From CALBPI01 sp963922335 (GTDB taxonomy: Bacteria > Pseudomonadota > Gammaproteobacteria > Steroidobacterales > Woeseiaceae): a stretch of 64,000 nt of DNA. Positions 34,926 to 42,196 of this stretch are shown here, piece after piece. The first letter of the stretch is position 1; every line of letters begins with the position of its first letter. The position numbers and the translations under genes were made by a program. The stretch is taken from NCBI GenBank assembly GCA_963922335.1, contig CAWUIB010000003.1, forward strand, positions 248,001 through 312,000, read 5' to 3'. Under the pieces are notes generated by a model. That model made no database searches, had not been told where the DNA came from, and saw nothing but the letters and a program-made list of their open reading frames with translations.

Positions 34926-35762
34926 TTGCTGTGCCGATTGGTCGGTGTTAGCGAGGCCAGCTACTACTACTGGCGACAGCATCCGGTGAGTCGCCGGCAG
35001 CTCGGAGATCGTCGGCTGCTGCGGTTGATCCGTGACTCCTACGAGGCGTCAGGTCGCGTCTATGGCTCGCCAAGGATCTGCGCCGACCTGCGCGAGATGG
35101 GCGAGCTCGTTAACAAGAAGCGTGTGGCCAGAATCATGCGGGAGCACAAGATCCGTTCGGTCTACGGCTATAAGATCCCGCGCAAGATCTACGGCCGACC
35201 ATCGATCGTCTCATCCAACCGGTTGAAGCGACGCTTCACCGTTGACCAGCCCAATCGTGCCTGGGTGACGGATATTACCTATATCCGAACTTGGCAGGGC
35301 TGGTTGTACCTGGCCGTCGTCATCGATCTGTTCTCACGACGTGTCGTCGGTTGGTCGATGCGTCCAACGCTCGCGAAAGAGCTGGTCGTCGACGCGCTGC
35401 TGATGGCCGTATGGCGACGCAAGCCCAATCGCTCGGTCATCATCCACTCCGATCAGGGCTCACAATACGGCAGTGATGACTGGCTACGCTTCTGCCGCAC
35501 CCATCATCTCGAGCCGAGCATGAGTCGACGAGGCAACTGCTGGGACAACGCTGTTGCCGAGTCGTTCTTCAGCAGCCTGAAGAAAGAGCGTATAAAGAAA
35601 CGGATTTACAAGACCCGCGAGCTCGCCCGCGCGGACATCTTCAACTACATCGAAATATTCTATAACCCGGTTCGCCGCCACAGCCATCTTGGCGGGATCA
35701 GTCCAGAGGCGTTTGAACGCGCCTCGTTTTTAGGCGGTGAGATCTCTGGTGAACGGGGGTAA
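34926..35762 (+). CDS. IS3-family transposase OrfB (DDE integrase domain)
   Basis: A 278-residue frame in the -1 register relative to OrfA. After the frameshift at ~34848 the product reads RYRFIHEQRHAHSIRL into this frame, so the natural protein is OrfAB and the ATG at 34926 is only nominal. An HTH_21-like segment (ASGRVYGSPRICADLREMG) precedes the rve domain with Asp (WVTDITYI), Asp (IHSDQGSQYGS) and Glu (NAVAESFFSSLKKE). All catalytic residues are intact, so the element may still be mobile. Confidence 0.9.
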   Translation: MLCRLVGVSEASYYYWRQHPVSRRQLGDRRLLRLIRDSYEASGRVYGSPRICADLREMGELVNKKRVARIMREHKIRSVYGYKIPRKIYGRPSIVSSNRLKRRFTVDQPNRAWVTDITYIRTWQGWLYLAVVIDLFSRRVVGWSMRPTLAKELVVDALLMAVWRRKPNRSVIIHSDQGSQYGSDDWLRFCRTHHLEPSMSRRGNCWDNAVAESFFSSLKKERIKKRIYKTRELARADIFNYIEIFYNPVRRHSHLGGISPEAFERASFLGGEISGERG

Positions 35763-35854
35763 GTCCACTTTCAATGCGCGGTTTCATAATCAGCTTTCTG
35801 AATTCGCACTGGTTCAAATCGTTAAGCAAATCCAGACTAGTACTCGAAGCCTGA

Positions 35855-35926
35855 CGATGGCATTACAACGACGAGCACCCCCACGGCTCGCTCGACTATC
35901 AGGCCCGAGATATACTCGAAAAGTAG
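35855..35926 (+). pseudogene. Transposase C-terminal remnant
   Basis: A short frame ending at TAG 35924-35926 reads RWHYNDEHPHGSLDYQARD, the usual C-terminal signature of IS3-like DDE transposases, preceded directly by an in-frame stop. It lies 87 bp past the intact IS3 element, so it is left over from a different, older insertion. The rest of 35768-36064 shows nothing else. Confidence 0.55.
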
Positions 35927-36064
35927 ATCACCCGATACGATGTTTTATTGCTCTTTGATTGGCCACCTCAAAGTGCGAAGACCATCGGAGAAAAGGAAAC
36001 CTATCCGCTTCGACAGCTCCTCTGCATCTGGTAATCTAAGTCATGAATTGACTACATTCGAGAC

Positions 36065-36739
36065 TCACACTTCCGTTTTAATCGTGCCCGCTTCCATTGA
36101 CAGAACTCTATCGGCTAGTTGCTGATGATCTGGATCGTGGGTGACCATGCATATAGTCGTTCCACCATCATTCAGTTCCGACAGCAGCGCGAGGATATGA
36201 TTGGCAGAAACCGGATCCAGATTCCCAGTCGGCTCGTCTGCAACGATTATCGGAGGTGCTGTCACAAGTGCCCGCCCCAAGGCGACTCTCTGTTGTTGCC
36301 CACCCGATAGCTGGCTCGGGAAGTGTTCCTTTCGATGTGCAAGCCCAACCCTTTCAAGTATTTCGTTTGCCGCTGTCAGTCTCTGTGTCTTTGACGTCAG
36401 CTTTTTGGAGTACTTGAGGGGCAACATTACATTATCTAGTACGTTTAGATCCCCCACCAAAAAGAACGATTGGAATACAAACCCAATATACTCGTTTCTT
36501 AGTCGCGCGCGTTTGGCCGAATTTGCGTTTCCAACCGATTCGCCGTTCAAAATCACTTGCCCCGCGTCAGCGTATTCTAAAAGCCCAATCACTGAAAGAA
36601 GCGTTGATTTCCCGCACCCGGAAGGACCGTTGATAATCAAAAACTCTCCACGGTCAATGAAAAGTGATATCTCACTCAACGCCTTTGTAGTGATTGTACT
36701 CGACTTAAAAGACTTCGAGACGTCTTTAAGTGTTATCAA
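36065..36739 (-). CDS. MacB-type ABC transporter ATP-binding subunit
   Basis: A 224-residue nucleotide-binding protein of the LolD/MacB family. Walker A is GPSGCGKST, Q-loop VFQSFFLVGDL, signature LSGGQQQRVALGRAL, Walker B IIVADEPTGNLD and H-loop VTHD. It has no membrane segments and needs a permease. The matching FtsX/MacB-type permease is encoded on the other arm of this locus (44500-46893), and the adaptor is immediately upstream (36757). The three likely form a tripartite exporter for the locus product. Confidence 0.92.
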   Translation of the reverse strand: MITLKDVSKSFKSSTITTKALSEISLFIDRGEFLIINGPSGCGKSTLLSVIGLLEYADAGQVILNGESVGNANSAKRARLRNEYIGFVFQSFFLVGDLNVLDNVMLPLKYSKKLTSKTQRLTAANEILERVGLAHRKEHFPSQLSGGQQQRVALGRALVTAPPIIVADEPTGNLDPVSANHILALLSELNDGGTTICMVTHDPDHQQLADRVLSMEAGTIKTEV

Positions 36740-36756
36740 GTCTTTTGCTCCTACTC

Positions 36757-38034
36757 TTATTCGGTCAATAACAGTCGCTCACCATAGTCGGCGAGTAGCC
36801 CACTAGAGATAATTGTGTCGCCAGCACTCAGACCAGACTTGATCAAGATTTTACTCTCGGTAAGTAACTCGTAAGTTATTGGGGTTCTGAGAGCTAAGGT
36901 TCTCGTATCATCAAGTCGATAAACTACCGCGTTGCCCGATCCATCTATCCTCATGTTCTCCGGGATTACAAGCGTCAGACCGACCAGCTCACCACCTAGG
37001 AGGAGCTTCGCCTCAACGCTTAGGTTTGGTCTCCAGCCTAATTGCTGTGAAGTAGCCAAATGGACATCTATGTCGACCGTACCTTGATTGACAACGGGGT
37101 CGATTCTCATTACCTCTCCACGAGTAACCTCGCCCAAGACAGTCACCTCTGCAGCCATCCCGATTGAAATATCTTTGGACAATGCCTCGGAAACACGCAG
37201 AGTCGCAAGTAACTCGCCTGCTGATATGCGCAGTACTTTGGTGCCAGCAGACACCTGCTCTCCAGGTTCAACGTATACTTCCTGCACGATCCCGCTTTGC
37301 TCTGACAGTAGTCTAAGGCCTTGAAGAAGTGTCTCCCGTGCGTCGACTTCCTCGCGTAGACGCTGAAGTTCAAGTTGACCAGCCCTGTTTTCTGCCTCAA
37401 TCAACTTTGCAAGTTGTAGTTCCTTTTCACGCTCAATTTCTAACGTCTTTTTTGATTTCACCCAAAGATTGATCGTTTCCTCGAATGCCAATTTCGAGAC
37501 CACTCCGTCTTCGAGAAGAGCCTCTTCGGCTGCTACTCTAGCTCCAAGTGTTTCTGTTTCAGCTTCGGCCTCGATTACACTTGCGCGCGCGTCCAGCTTT
37601 CGCTGCTCCGCTAGTGACCTTCTTGCATGTAACTTCGCTTCCGCCTCTTCGAGTAATAGGCGATCGCGGCGAACCTCAACTTCGAGAACTGGATTTTTCA
37701 TGATTCCTAACGGGGTACCGGAGACCACGGCAGATCCAGCGCTTACCAACACCGCAGTGAACACACCATCACTGGATGCTGCAATCACCTCAGAACGCGA
37801 GGCTCGAAGTTCGCCGATCGCAGTTCTAGTTCGACGTATCTTTTCCTCCACGACTTGACTTGTCGTCAAGGTACGCAATGACACCTCGTCCTCGTTGGAG
37901 GAATAGAGGTAAATGGCGAGTATGACGATGGCAAAAATGACAACAGTTAAAGCCGTCTTCCGCCCGAAAAACGATCGCTGACGATCCGTCGTCTCATCCA
38001 TAGCCGTGTCTTTTGTGTAGTCCCATGTCGACAT
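36757..38034 (-). CDS. Periplasmic adaptor (HlyD/MacA-like membrane fusion protein)
   Basis: A 425-residue protein with one N-terminal membrane helix (TALTVVIFAIVILAIYLYS), a biotinyl-lipoyl half-motif (GVFTAVLVSAGSAVVSGTPLG), a long coiled-coil hairpin (~residues 115-245), the second lipoyl half (SGIVQEVYVEPGEQVSAGTKV) and beta-barrel domains. It would link an inner-membrane pump to the periplasm or an outer-membrane channel. It lies 17 bp upstream of the ATP-binding gene. No TolC-like gene is in the locus, so a host TolC is presumably used. Confidence 0.9.
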   Translation of the reverse strand: MSTWDYTKDTAMDETTDRQRSFFGRKTALTVVIFAIVILAIYLYSSNEDEVSLRTLTTSQVVEEKIRRTRTAIGELRASRSEVIAASSDGVFTAVLVSAGSAVVSGTPLGIMKNPVLEVEVRRDRLLLEEAEAKLHARRSLAEQRKLDARASVIEAEAETETLGARVAAEEALLEDGVVSKLAFEETINLWVKSKKTLEIEREKELQLAKLIEAENRAGQLELQRLREEVDARETLLQGLRLLSEQSGIVQEVYVEPGEQVSAGTKVLRISAGELLATLRVSEALSKDISIGMAAEVTVLGEVTRGEVMRIDPVVNQGTVDIDVHLATSQQLGWRPNLSVEAKLLLGGELVGLTLVIPENMRIDGSGNAVVYRLDDTRTLALRTPITYELLTESKILIKSGLSAGDTIISSGLLADYGERLLLTE

Positions 38035-38054
38035 TTTTGATTGCCAGGCCTAGC

Positions 38055-38243
38055 CTATTTCGGTCTCCAGGTCGCGCTAAAACTTCCAACCTCTCGGTCA
38101 CGATCCCTTTGCTCTATTTGTCGGACAACTCCTGCTACCAGCGCGCTCGTGGGTGTTACTCGCTCTTCATCGCCGGGTTTTGCTGCGGGGACACGGTTCA
38201 AAATAGCGATGAACGGAATTTGGTCATTTGATTGCTTGGACAT
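38055..38243 (-). CDS. Small frame between the ATP-grasp and adaptor genes
   Basis: A 62-residue frame whose ATG (38243) lies inside the last codons of the ATP-grasp gene and whose stop is 20 bp before the adaptor start, so it exactly fills the gap in the operon. The product (MSKQSNDQIPFIAILNRVPA then TPTSALVAGVVRQIEQRDRD) has no cysteine and no recognised family. It could be a second substrate peptide, a small accessory protein, or non-coding spacer. The gap-filling position is the main support. Confidence 0.38.
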   Translation of the reverse strand: MSKQSNDQIPFIAILNRVPAAKPGDEERVTPTSALVAGVVRQIEQRDRDREVGSFSATWRPK

Positions 38244-39204
38244 ATGAATTTCTCAAGTGCTTTGCAATTTTTTGATCAATATCCACGCCTGTGGCAGCTT
38301 GGACGCTGTCCCAACTACCGCCCGGATTCAGTTCAAGAAAGAACGTTTTTCCTGAACGATCCACAACAAGGTCGACAGCGGCGTACTCTAACTGCAGAGA
38401 CGCTGCTAGCTTGGCCAATTTTTTCTCGATATCGCGATCAAGCTGTACCGGAAATACCCGTGAGTTTGATTCGTCAAGAACCCGCCAGTCCGTCTCGACC
38501 TCTGATGGACTTCCGGTAAACTCCGTTGCAGCCGAGACTGTTTGATCACCAATAAGAATAACGCGGATCTCGAATCGCTTTTCAATAAACTCTTGGAAGT
38601 AAGTTGGCGCTGCTGTCACTTTCTGAATCTGAGAGATGTGATCATCATTGAGACGAGTTGCGAAAATCATCGGCATGTCCTTGCGGAGCATGAAGCTCGG
38701 GTTAAGAGGTTTGCAGACCACCCCATTTGGGTTTTTCGTAAGGAACATCTCAGCCTCCAGGGCCGATTGAGTAACCATCGAATTAGGGAGTTCCAATTCG
38801 TGTTCCCGAGCCAGCTGGTTAACGAAAATTTTTCTCTCGGCTTCGCGTGATCGGTCTGGAGAGTTAACCCACGTTTTGGCTGGTATCATGCTAATTGCGG
38901 CATCGATCACAGCATCGTATTCGCCGGCCAGTAGATGTCGCTCTGGTGCAGCATGCCCTTCGACCGTCGTTCGACGGTTGTATTTCCATGCCCATGCCTT
39001 GGTGATTCTTCCAAAGAGACATTTTTTTTGGGGATCGCCAACAGTCTCGATTTGAATATCACCATTCTTTTCGAGGGCACTAATTCGATATTCTTCCGTA
39101 AGGCGTTCCCTGTTGACCCTAAACCAAGGTACGTGCATCTGATTCAGATAATTTACGACACTACCAGTGCGGATGTCCCGTTCGTTCGATAGAACGAGTA
39201 TCAC
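38224..39204 (-). CDS. ATP-grasp peptide ligase (graspetide / grasp-with-spasm maturase type)
   Basis: A 326-residue ATP-grasp protein of the MvdD/GwsG-like kind that joins Ser, Thr or Lys side chains of a precursor peptide to Asp or Glu through ester or amide bonds. Visible features are the N-terminal NERDIRTGSVVNYLNQM, the arginine-rich segment before NQLAREHELELPNSMVT, GVVCKPLNP, the ligand strand FFLELNPGGSWDSVQAATG ending the domain (metal-binding E and N), and AAVDLVVD. It is coupled to the SPASM gene (39201) by a 4-bp overlap. The likely substrate is the 49-residue peptide at 41227. Confidence 0.85.
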   Translation of the reverse strand: MILVLSNERDIRTGSVVNYLNQMHVPWFRVNRERLTEEYRISALEKNGDIQIETVGDPQKKCLFGRITKAWAWKYNRRTTVEGHAAPERHLLAGEYDAVIDAAISMIPAKTWVNSPDRSREAERKIFVNQLAREHELELPNSMVTQSALEAEMFLTKNPNGVVCKPLNPSFMLRKDMPMIFATRLNDDHISQIQKVTAAPTYFQEFIEKRFEIRVILIGDQTVSAATEFTGSPSEVETDWRVLDESNSRVFPVQLDRDIEKKLAKLAASLQLEYAAVDLVVDRSGKTFFLELNPGGSWDSVQAATGVDIDQKIAKHLRNSYVQAIK

Positions 39205-40997
39205 TCTACCGACTCCTCAAACAGCTGCCTGGAGTGTTCAGTTTCGAGGTTCTCGATGCTCTGACCATAGACACGTTCTAAATCATCAACGGTTTGCCCG
39301 GACAAATAGAAGTCTTTAAATCTCTCACATCCGTATGTTTCTAAGAGAAACCGAAAAAACGCACCACCGTATTCATACATGTACGGTGGTGCATATCTTG
39401 GGGAACCGATAAAAAAACAATCTCGTAGTGGCATCAATTTACGTGATGCAGCTGTACGGTATGCCCTGGATACATCAAAAATGTCCGTTATACCCTCGAA
39501 GGAACTTGCTCCTCCACTGGCACGTGGGTCTAGCCATGGCCAAACAGGACCAATGAGATCGCTCGCTGTTTTGAGGCCCAAATTCCCGCCTTCGTCATTT
39601 CTCAGGGCTAGACCAAACATCGAAGCTGTAGCTTCGCCAACAAAGAAACAAGGAACTACGGGATGCACAGCGAGTAGAGCGTGACTGATTTCGTGCAAAT
39701 GGCAAGGTTGATTCGACCTGATCGTCTGACTGGAATTGTCTTCAGTTAATCGCGAGTTGGCCGAGAAATGGTTGTCTCTGGTTGACTTATCGAAAAAGTA
39801 CTGGACGTTGTAGTCACTTACCTGCGAGAGGTTCATAACGTCACGCATTCGTTTGATGTTTTCGATGAGAATTGATCGATACGCAAGAAGTTCATGCTCA
39901 TCTTCTGGCCGGGCAAGAAAGTCGAAGCCAGAAACGGAAAAGAGTCTTGTAAAACTGTCCTTGGTTCCAGACTTAGCCTCATTCCTTCTCGCCACCGCGA
40001 ATAACGACTCTTCCTGATGACTGCAATTCTTTGGTCGGATAGGAAATAGCTTACGATCTCGTGTTTCGATCCGAGGTGGGTTCGTACAGCAGTAGCGAAG
40101 TTCGCAGTCGCTACAATACGGCGTATCGTCTTTGGTGATGCTCCAAGCGGATCTTGTGTTGTCGCTGCGGACGATGTCTGAGATTCCAGTCGACGATACA
40201 AGTTGACCCAGGCTCACATTCTGCGTTCTCCAATGGAGATAAACGGCTCCGTTCCTGTCGATATGAAGATTTCCAGAGTAAGGGTTTCCCCGATTCAACA
40301 AGACATATTGATCTTTGCTGCAGTCAAGGTCCGCGGTACTCGCTCCTTTCTCTCTTTTATCGACCAGGTTGTGACGACAATTAGTGCTGCAGATCAGTGA
40401 TGCGAATGTCGTAGAAAACCTCCCATCATGGTGGATGTCGACGTGGGTACCTAGCTCTTTTAGGAACTCTGCTGTTTCCGCATCTAAGTTCATGGCATCT
40501 ATACAGATTGTTGGTTTCACCCCAGTTTCATCAACAAACTGTGTGATCTGTTCGCGCCATAATTGGGGCAAGCCTGGCCACAGATGGATCGATATCCGTG
40601 AACACCCGTGAATCTCAAGCGTTTCTCGTAGAGTAGTTTCGAACGGATATGATTGTGGTTGGCCGGGGGGTTCAATAGAAACGGACTGAAGGCTGTGCGG
40701 GTAATTTCTGTCGTAATCGGTATTGAATTTCTTTAGTAGTAGATGCGGATTTCGGACTCTTGCGTAGTCGTGCGCAAGTAAGTCCTCGAACAAACCCCGA
40801 TATTCCCGAGCATTCAATTCGTCTGAAGCTAAGTCTGCATCGCTATGGCAGTAATCAGCGGCATCCTTATCTGTGATTCGCTTAGCTATAGATGAACTCA
40901 CGGGCAATAGTCGTCGTTTATGTAGATCATACAAAGCCGCGGAGGCCTTACCGCTCACACAAACGACAAATGGGTGGAGGATAATCTCACGGTTCAT
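39201..40997 (-). CDS. GwsS-like SPASM maturase fused to an HExxH metallopeptidase-like domain
   Basis: A 598-residue protein. Residues ~1-330 follow the grasp-with-spasm GwsS layout: an N-terminal region without the radical-SAM CxxxCxxC core, the GCSRISIHLWPGL strand, GNLHIDRNGAVYLHW, then SWSITKDD-like text before the cysteine cluster C295, C298, C303, C304 and C325. Residues ~360-598 are extra: CHLHEISHALL gives an HExxH site (His435-Glu436-His439), followed after 15 residues by GE (Glu455) and a gluzincin-like helix YGGAFFRFLLETYG. It may modify the precursor and also cut off its leader. The fusion is unusual as far as I know. Confidence 0.75.
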   Translation of the reverse strand: MNREIILHPFVVCVSGKASAALYDLHKRRLLPVSSSIAKRITDKDAADYCHSDADLASDELNAREYRGLFEDLLAHDYARVRNPHLLLKKFNTDYDRNYPHSLQSVSIEPPGQPQSYPFETTLRETLEIHGCSRISIHLWPGLPQLWREQITQFVDETGVKPTICIDAMNLDAETAEFLKELGTHVDIHHDGRFSTTFASLICSTNCRHNLVDKREKGASTADLDCSKDQYVLLNRGNPYSGNLHIDRNGAVYLHWRTQNVSLGQLVSSTGISDIVRSDNTRSAWSITKDDTPYCSDCELRYCCTNPPRIETRDRKLFPIRPKNCSHQEESLFAVARRNEAKSGTKDSFTRLFSVSGFDFLARPEDEHELLAYRSILIENIKRMRDVMNLSQVSDYNVQYFFDKSTRDNHFSANSRLTEDNSSQTIRSNQPCHLHEISHALLAVHPVVPCFFVGEATASMFGLALRNDEGGNLGLKTASDLIGPVWPWLDPRASGGASSFEGITDIFDVSRAYRTAASRKLMPLRDCFFIGSPRYAPPYMYEYGGAFFRFLLETYGCERFKDFYLSGQTVDDLERVYGQSIENLETEHSRQLFEESVE

Positions 40998-41113
40998 TTT
41001 TTGGGCATTTCACTCCAAGACGTAACGATTTCGCAGTGCCCAGCCATAGTCGACTGACGTGTTCAATCGTCTATCGAGTCTCGAGGCGAACGTCAAATTG
41101 ACGTCGCAAAAAT

Positions 41114-41152
41114 GTTTCATTTAAATGACAGGCGACGCCAGTCGAATGAAAC
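41114..41152. promoter_or_regulatory. Inverted repeat in the divergent promoter region of the peptide locus
   Basis: GTTTCATT at 41114-41121 and AATGAAAC at 41145-41152 form an 8-bp inverted repeat spaced 23 bp apart. The left half overlaps a perfect 12-bp palindrome TCATTTAAATGA (41117-41128). The block lies in the 229-bp gap between the SPASM gene and the precursor gene, with a TATGGTAATAAT-like -10 candidate at about 41170. It may bind a regulator controlling both arms, but no regulator gene is present in the locus. Confidence 0.45.
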
Positions 41153-41226
41153 GTTGTCCTAATGGAATTATGGTAATAATATCTCAGCGCGTGCGCGATA
41201 TATGTAAAACCTTTAGGAGATGAATC

Positions 41227-41376
41227 ATGGATACGATTGACTTTGGAAGCGAGCTTAACACTCAAGGAACTTCAGAGATTCAGTACCTCGTGACATGCAC
41301 GTTGAGTTGCAGCCAGACCACTGGTGAGTGCACGTTTGAATGCGAGGGTGGCGATCCTGAAGAATCGCAGCACTAG
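41227..41376 (+). CDS. Candidate RiPP precursor peptide, 49 residues, four Cys
   Basis: ATG 41227 is preceded by TTTAGGAGATGAATC, a near-perfect ribosome site. The leader-like first half is MDTIDFGSELNTQGTSEIQ; the second half holds C24, C28, C35 and C39 with Thr/Ser residues (T23, T25, S27, S29, T31, T32) and a run of Glu/Asp acceptors near the end (E34, E38, E40, D43, E45, E46). Thr/Ser donors before Glu/Asp acceptors are typical of graspetides, and the cysteines suggest further disulfide or thioether links. Its stop TAG overlaps the GTG start of the next gene, showing coupling. It lies divergent to the ATP-grasp/SPASM maturases. Confidence 0.8.
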   Translation: MDTIDFGSELNTQGTSEIQYLVTCTLSCSQTTGECTFECEGGDPEESQH

Positions 41377-42152
41377 TGTTGACTTGCAGGCCTGCGTCCG
41401 TATTTGGACGCAGGCTTCTGTTACTACCGTATTTCGTATTCGTCCTAGTGGTGACAGGGTGTTCGACTGGACGACAGATCTATTTGGTCGTTGATGAGAG
41501 CTCCCTGATTCGTAGCAGCGAGATTCGAAACTCCCTTAAGCAATCGGGATTGTCTTGGACAGAACCTAAGGTGGAGTTCCCTGCAGGACTGCAGCGAAGC
41601 GTGGTTGTATATGGCGACGATCGAAATACCAAAGAAGTCGCGTTAGAGATTGCTAGAACATTGTCGGATCTTCTAGGGGTCTTTGTGCCCGTTAAGCAGT
41701 CTGACCAGAATAATCACTGGTATACGACAAAGAACATCGGCATCTACATCGTCGAACTGGGTTCCAATAGCTCGATTTCGGAAGCTCAAGGGGAGACTTT
41801 TGAATTAACCGGGGGGGATTCGTATGAAATACGAGGGTGTGACCGTTTTGAAGGAACGTTATTGCTGCAAGAGAGTGGAGAGTACTCTATAGCTCTCTTG
41901 GAGTATGACGCTCAGGACTCGTTCACAAACTCCGATCTTTCCGGTAACTGGAGTGAGCGCGACGGGCTCGTTGAGTTTGTCGACTCCAGCAGCTCGGAGA
42001 GGTACACACTTGAGGTTAGGACCGTGCTTTTTCCAGGTCTAGGGGAAGTTTACGTACGAGAATTGACATCCATTACTCGAAAGAACGTTCCCAACTACCT
42101 CTTCTCACATTGCTCGTTTCTGCAGACGCCAAAGCCTACGATCGTTCAATAG
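41376..42152 (+). CDS. Lipoprotein of the peptide locus
   Basis: A 258-residue protein starting with GTG 41376, which shares its first base with the stop of the precursor gene. A hydrophobic signal (LLLLPYFVFVLVVTGCS) ends in a lipobox, so it is probably a lipid-anchored periplasmic protein. No family recognised in the mature part, which is acidic and rich in beta strands (GIYIVELGSNSSIS, TFELTGGDSYEIRG). Position directly after the precursor suggests immunity, a chaperone, or an export partner. Confidence 0.72.
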   Translation: MLTCRPASVFGRRLLLLPYFVFVLVVTGCSTGRQIYLVVDESSLIRSSEIRNSLKQSGLSWTEPKVEFPAGLQRSVVVYGDDRNTKEVALEIARTLSDLLGVFVPVKQSDQNNHWYTTKNIGIYIVELGSNSSISEAQGETFELTGGDSYEIRGCDRFEGTLLLQESGEYSIALLEYDAQDSFTNSDLSGNWSERDGLVEFVDSSSSERYTLEVRTVLFPGLGEVYVRELTSITRKNVPNYLFSHCSFLQTPKPTIVQ

Positions 42153-42196
42153 AAAGCGACTATCGGCCTTCCGTCAAAGTGTGAGGAATAGCGACG

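Larger units (their letters stand above)
34536..35767 (+). mobile_element. IS3-family insertion sequence, apparently complete (1232 bp)
   Basis: Terminal inverted repeats start TGGACTT at both ends (left from 34536, right ending 35767; 16 of 20 positions agree). Inside are orfA and orfB with a programmed frameshift site. No 3-4 bp target duplication is seen (GAG on the left, CTT on the right), suggesting later recombination at one end. A decayed right-end copy of the same element lies at 53078-53176 near the right attachment site. Confidence 0.85.
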
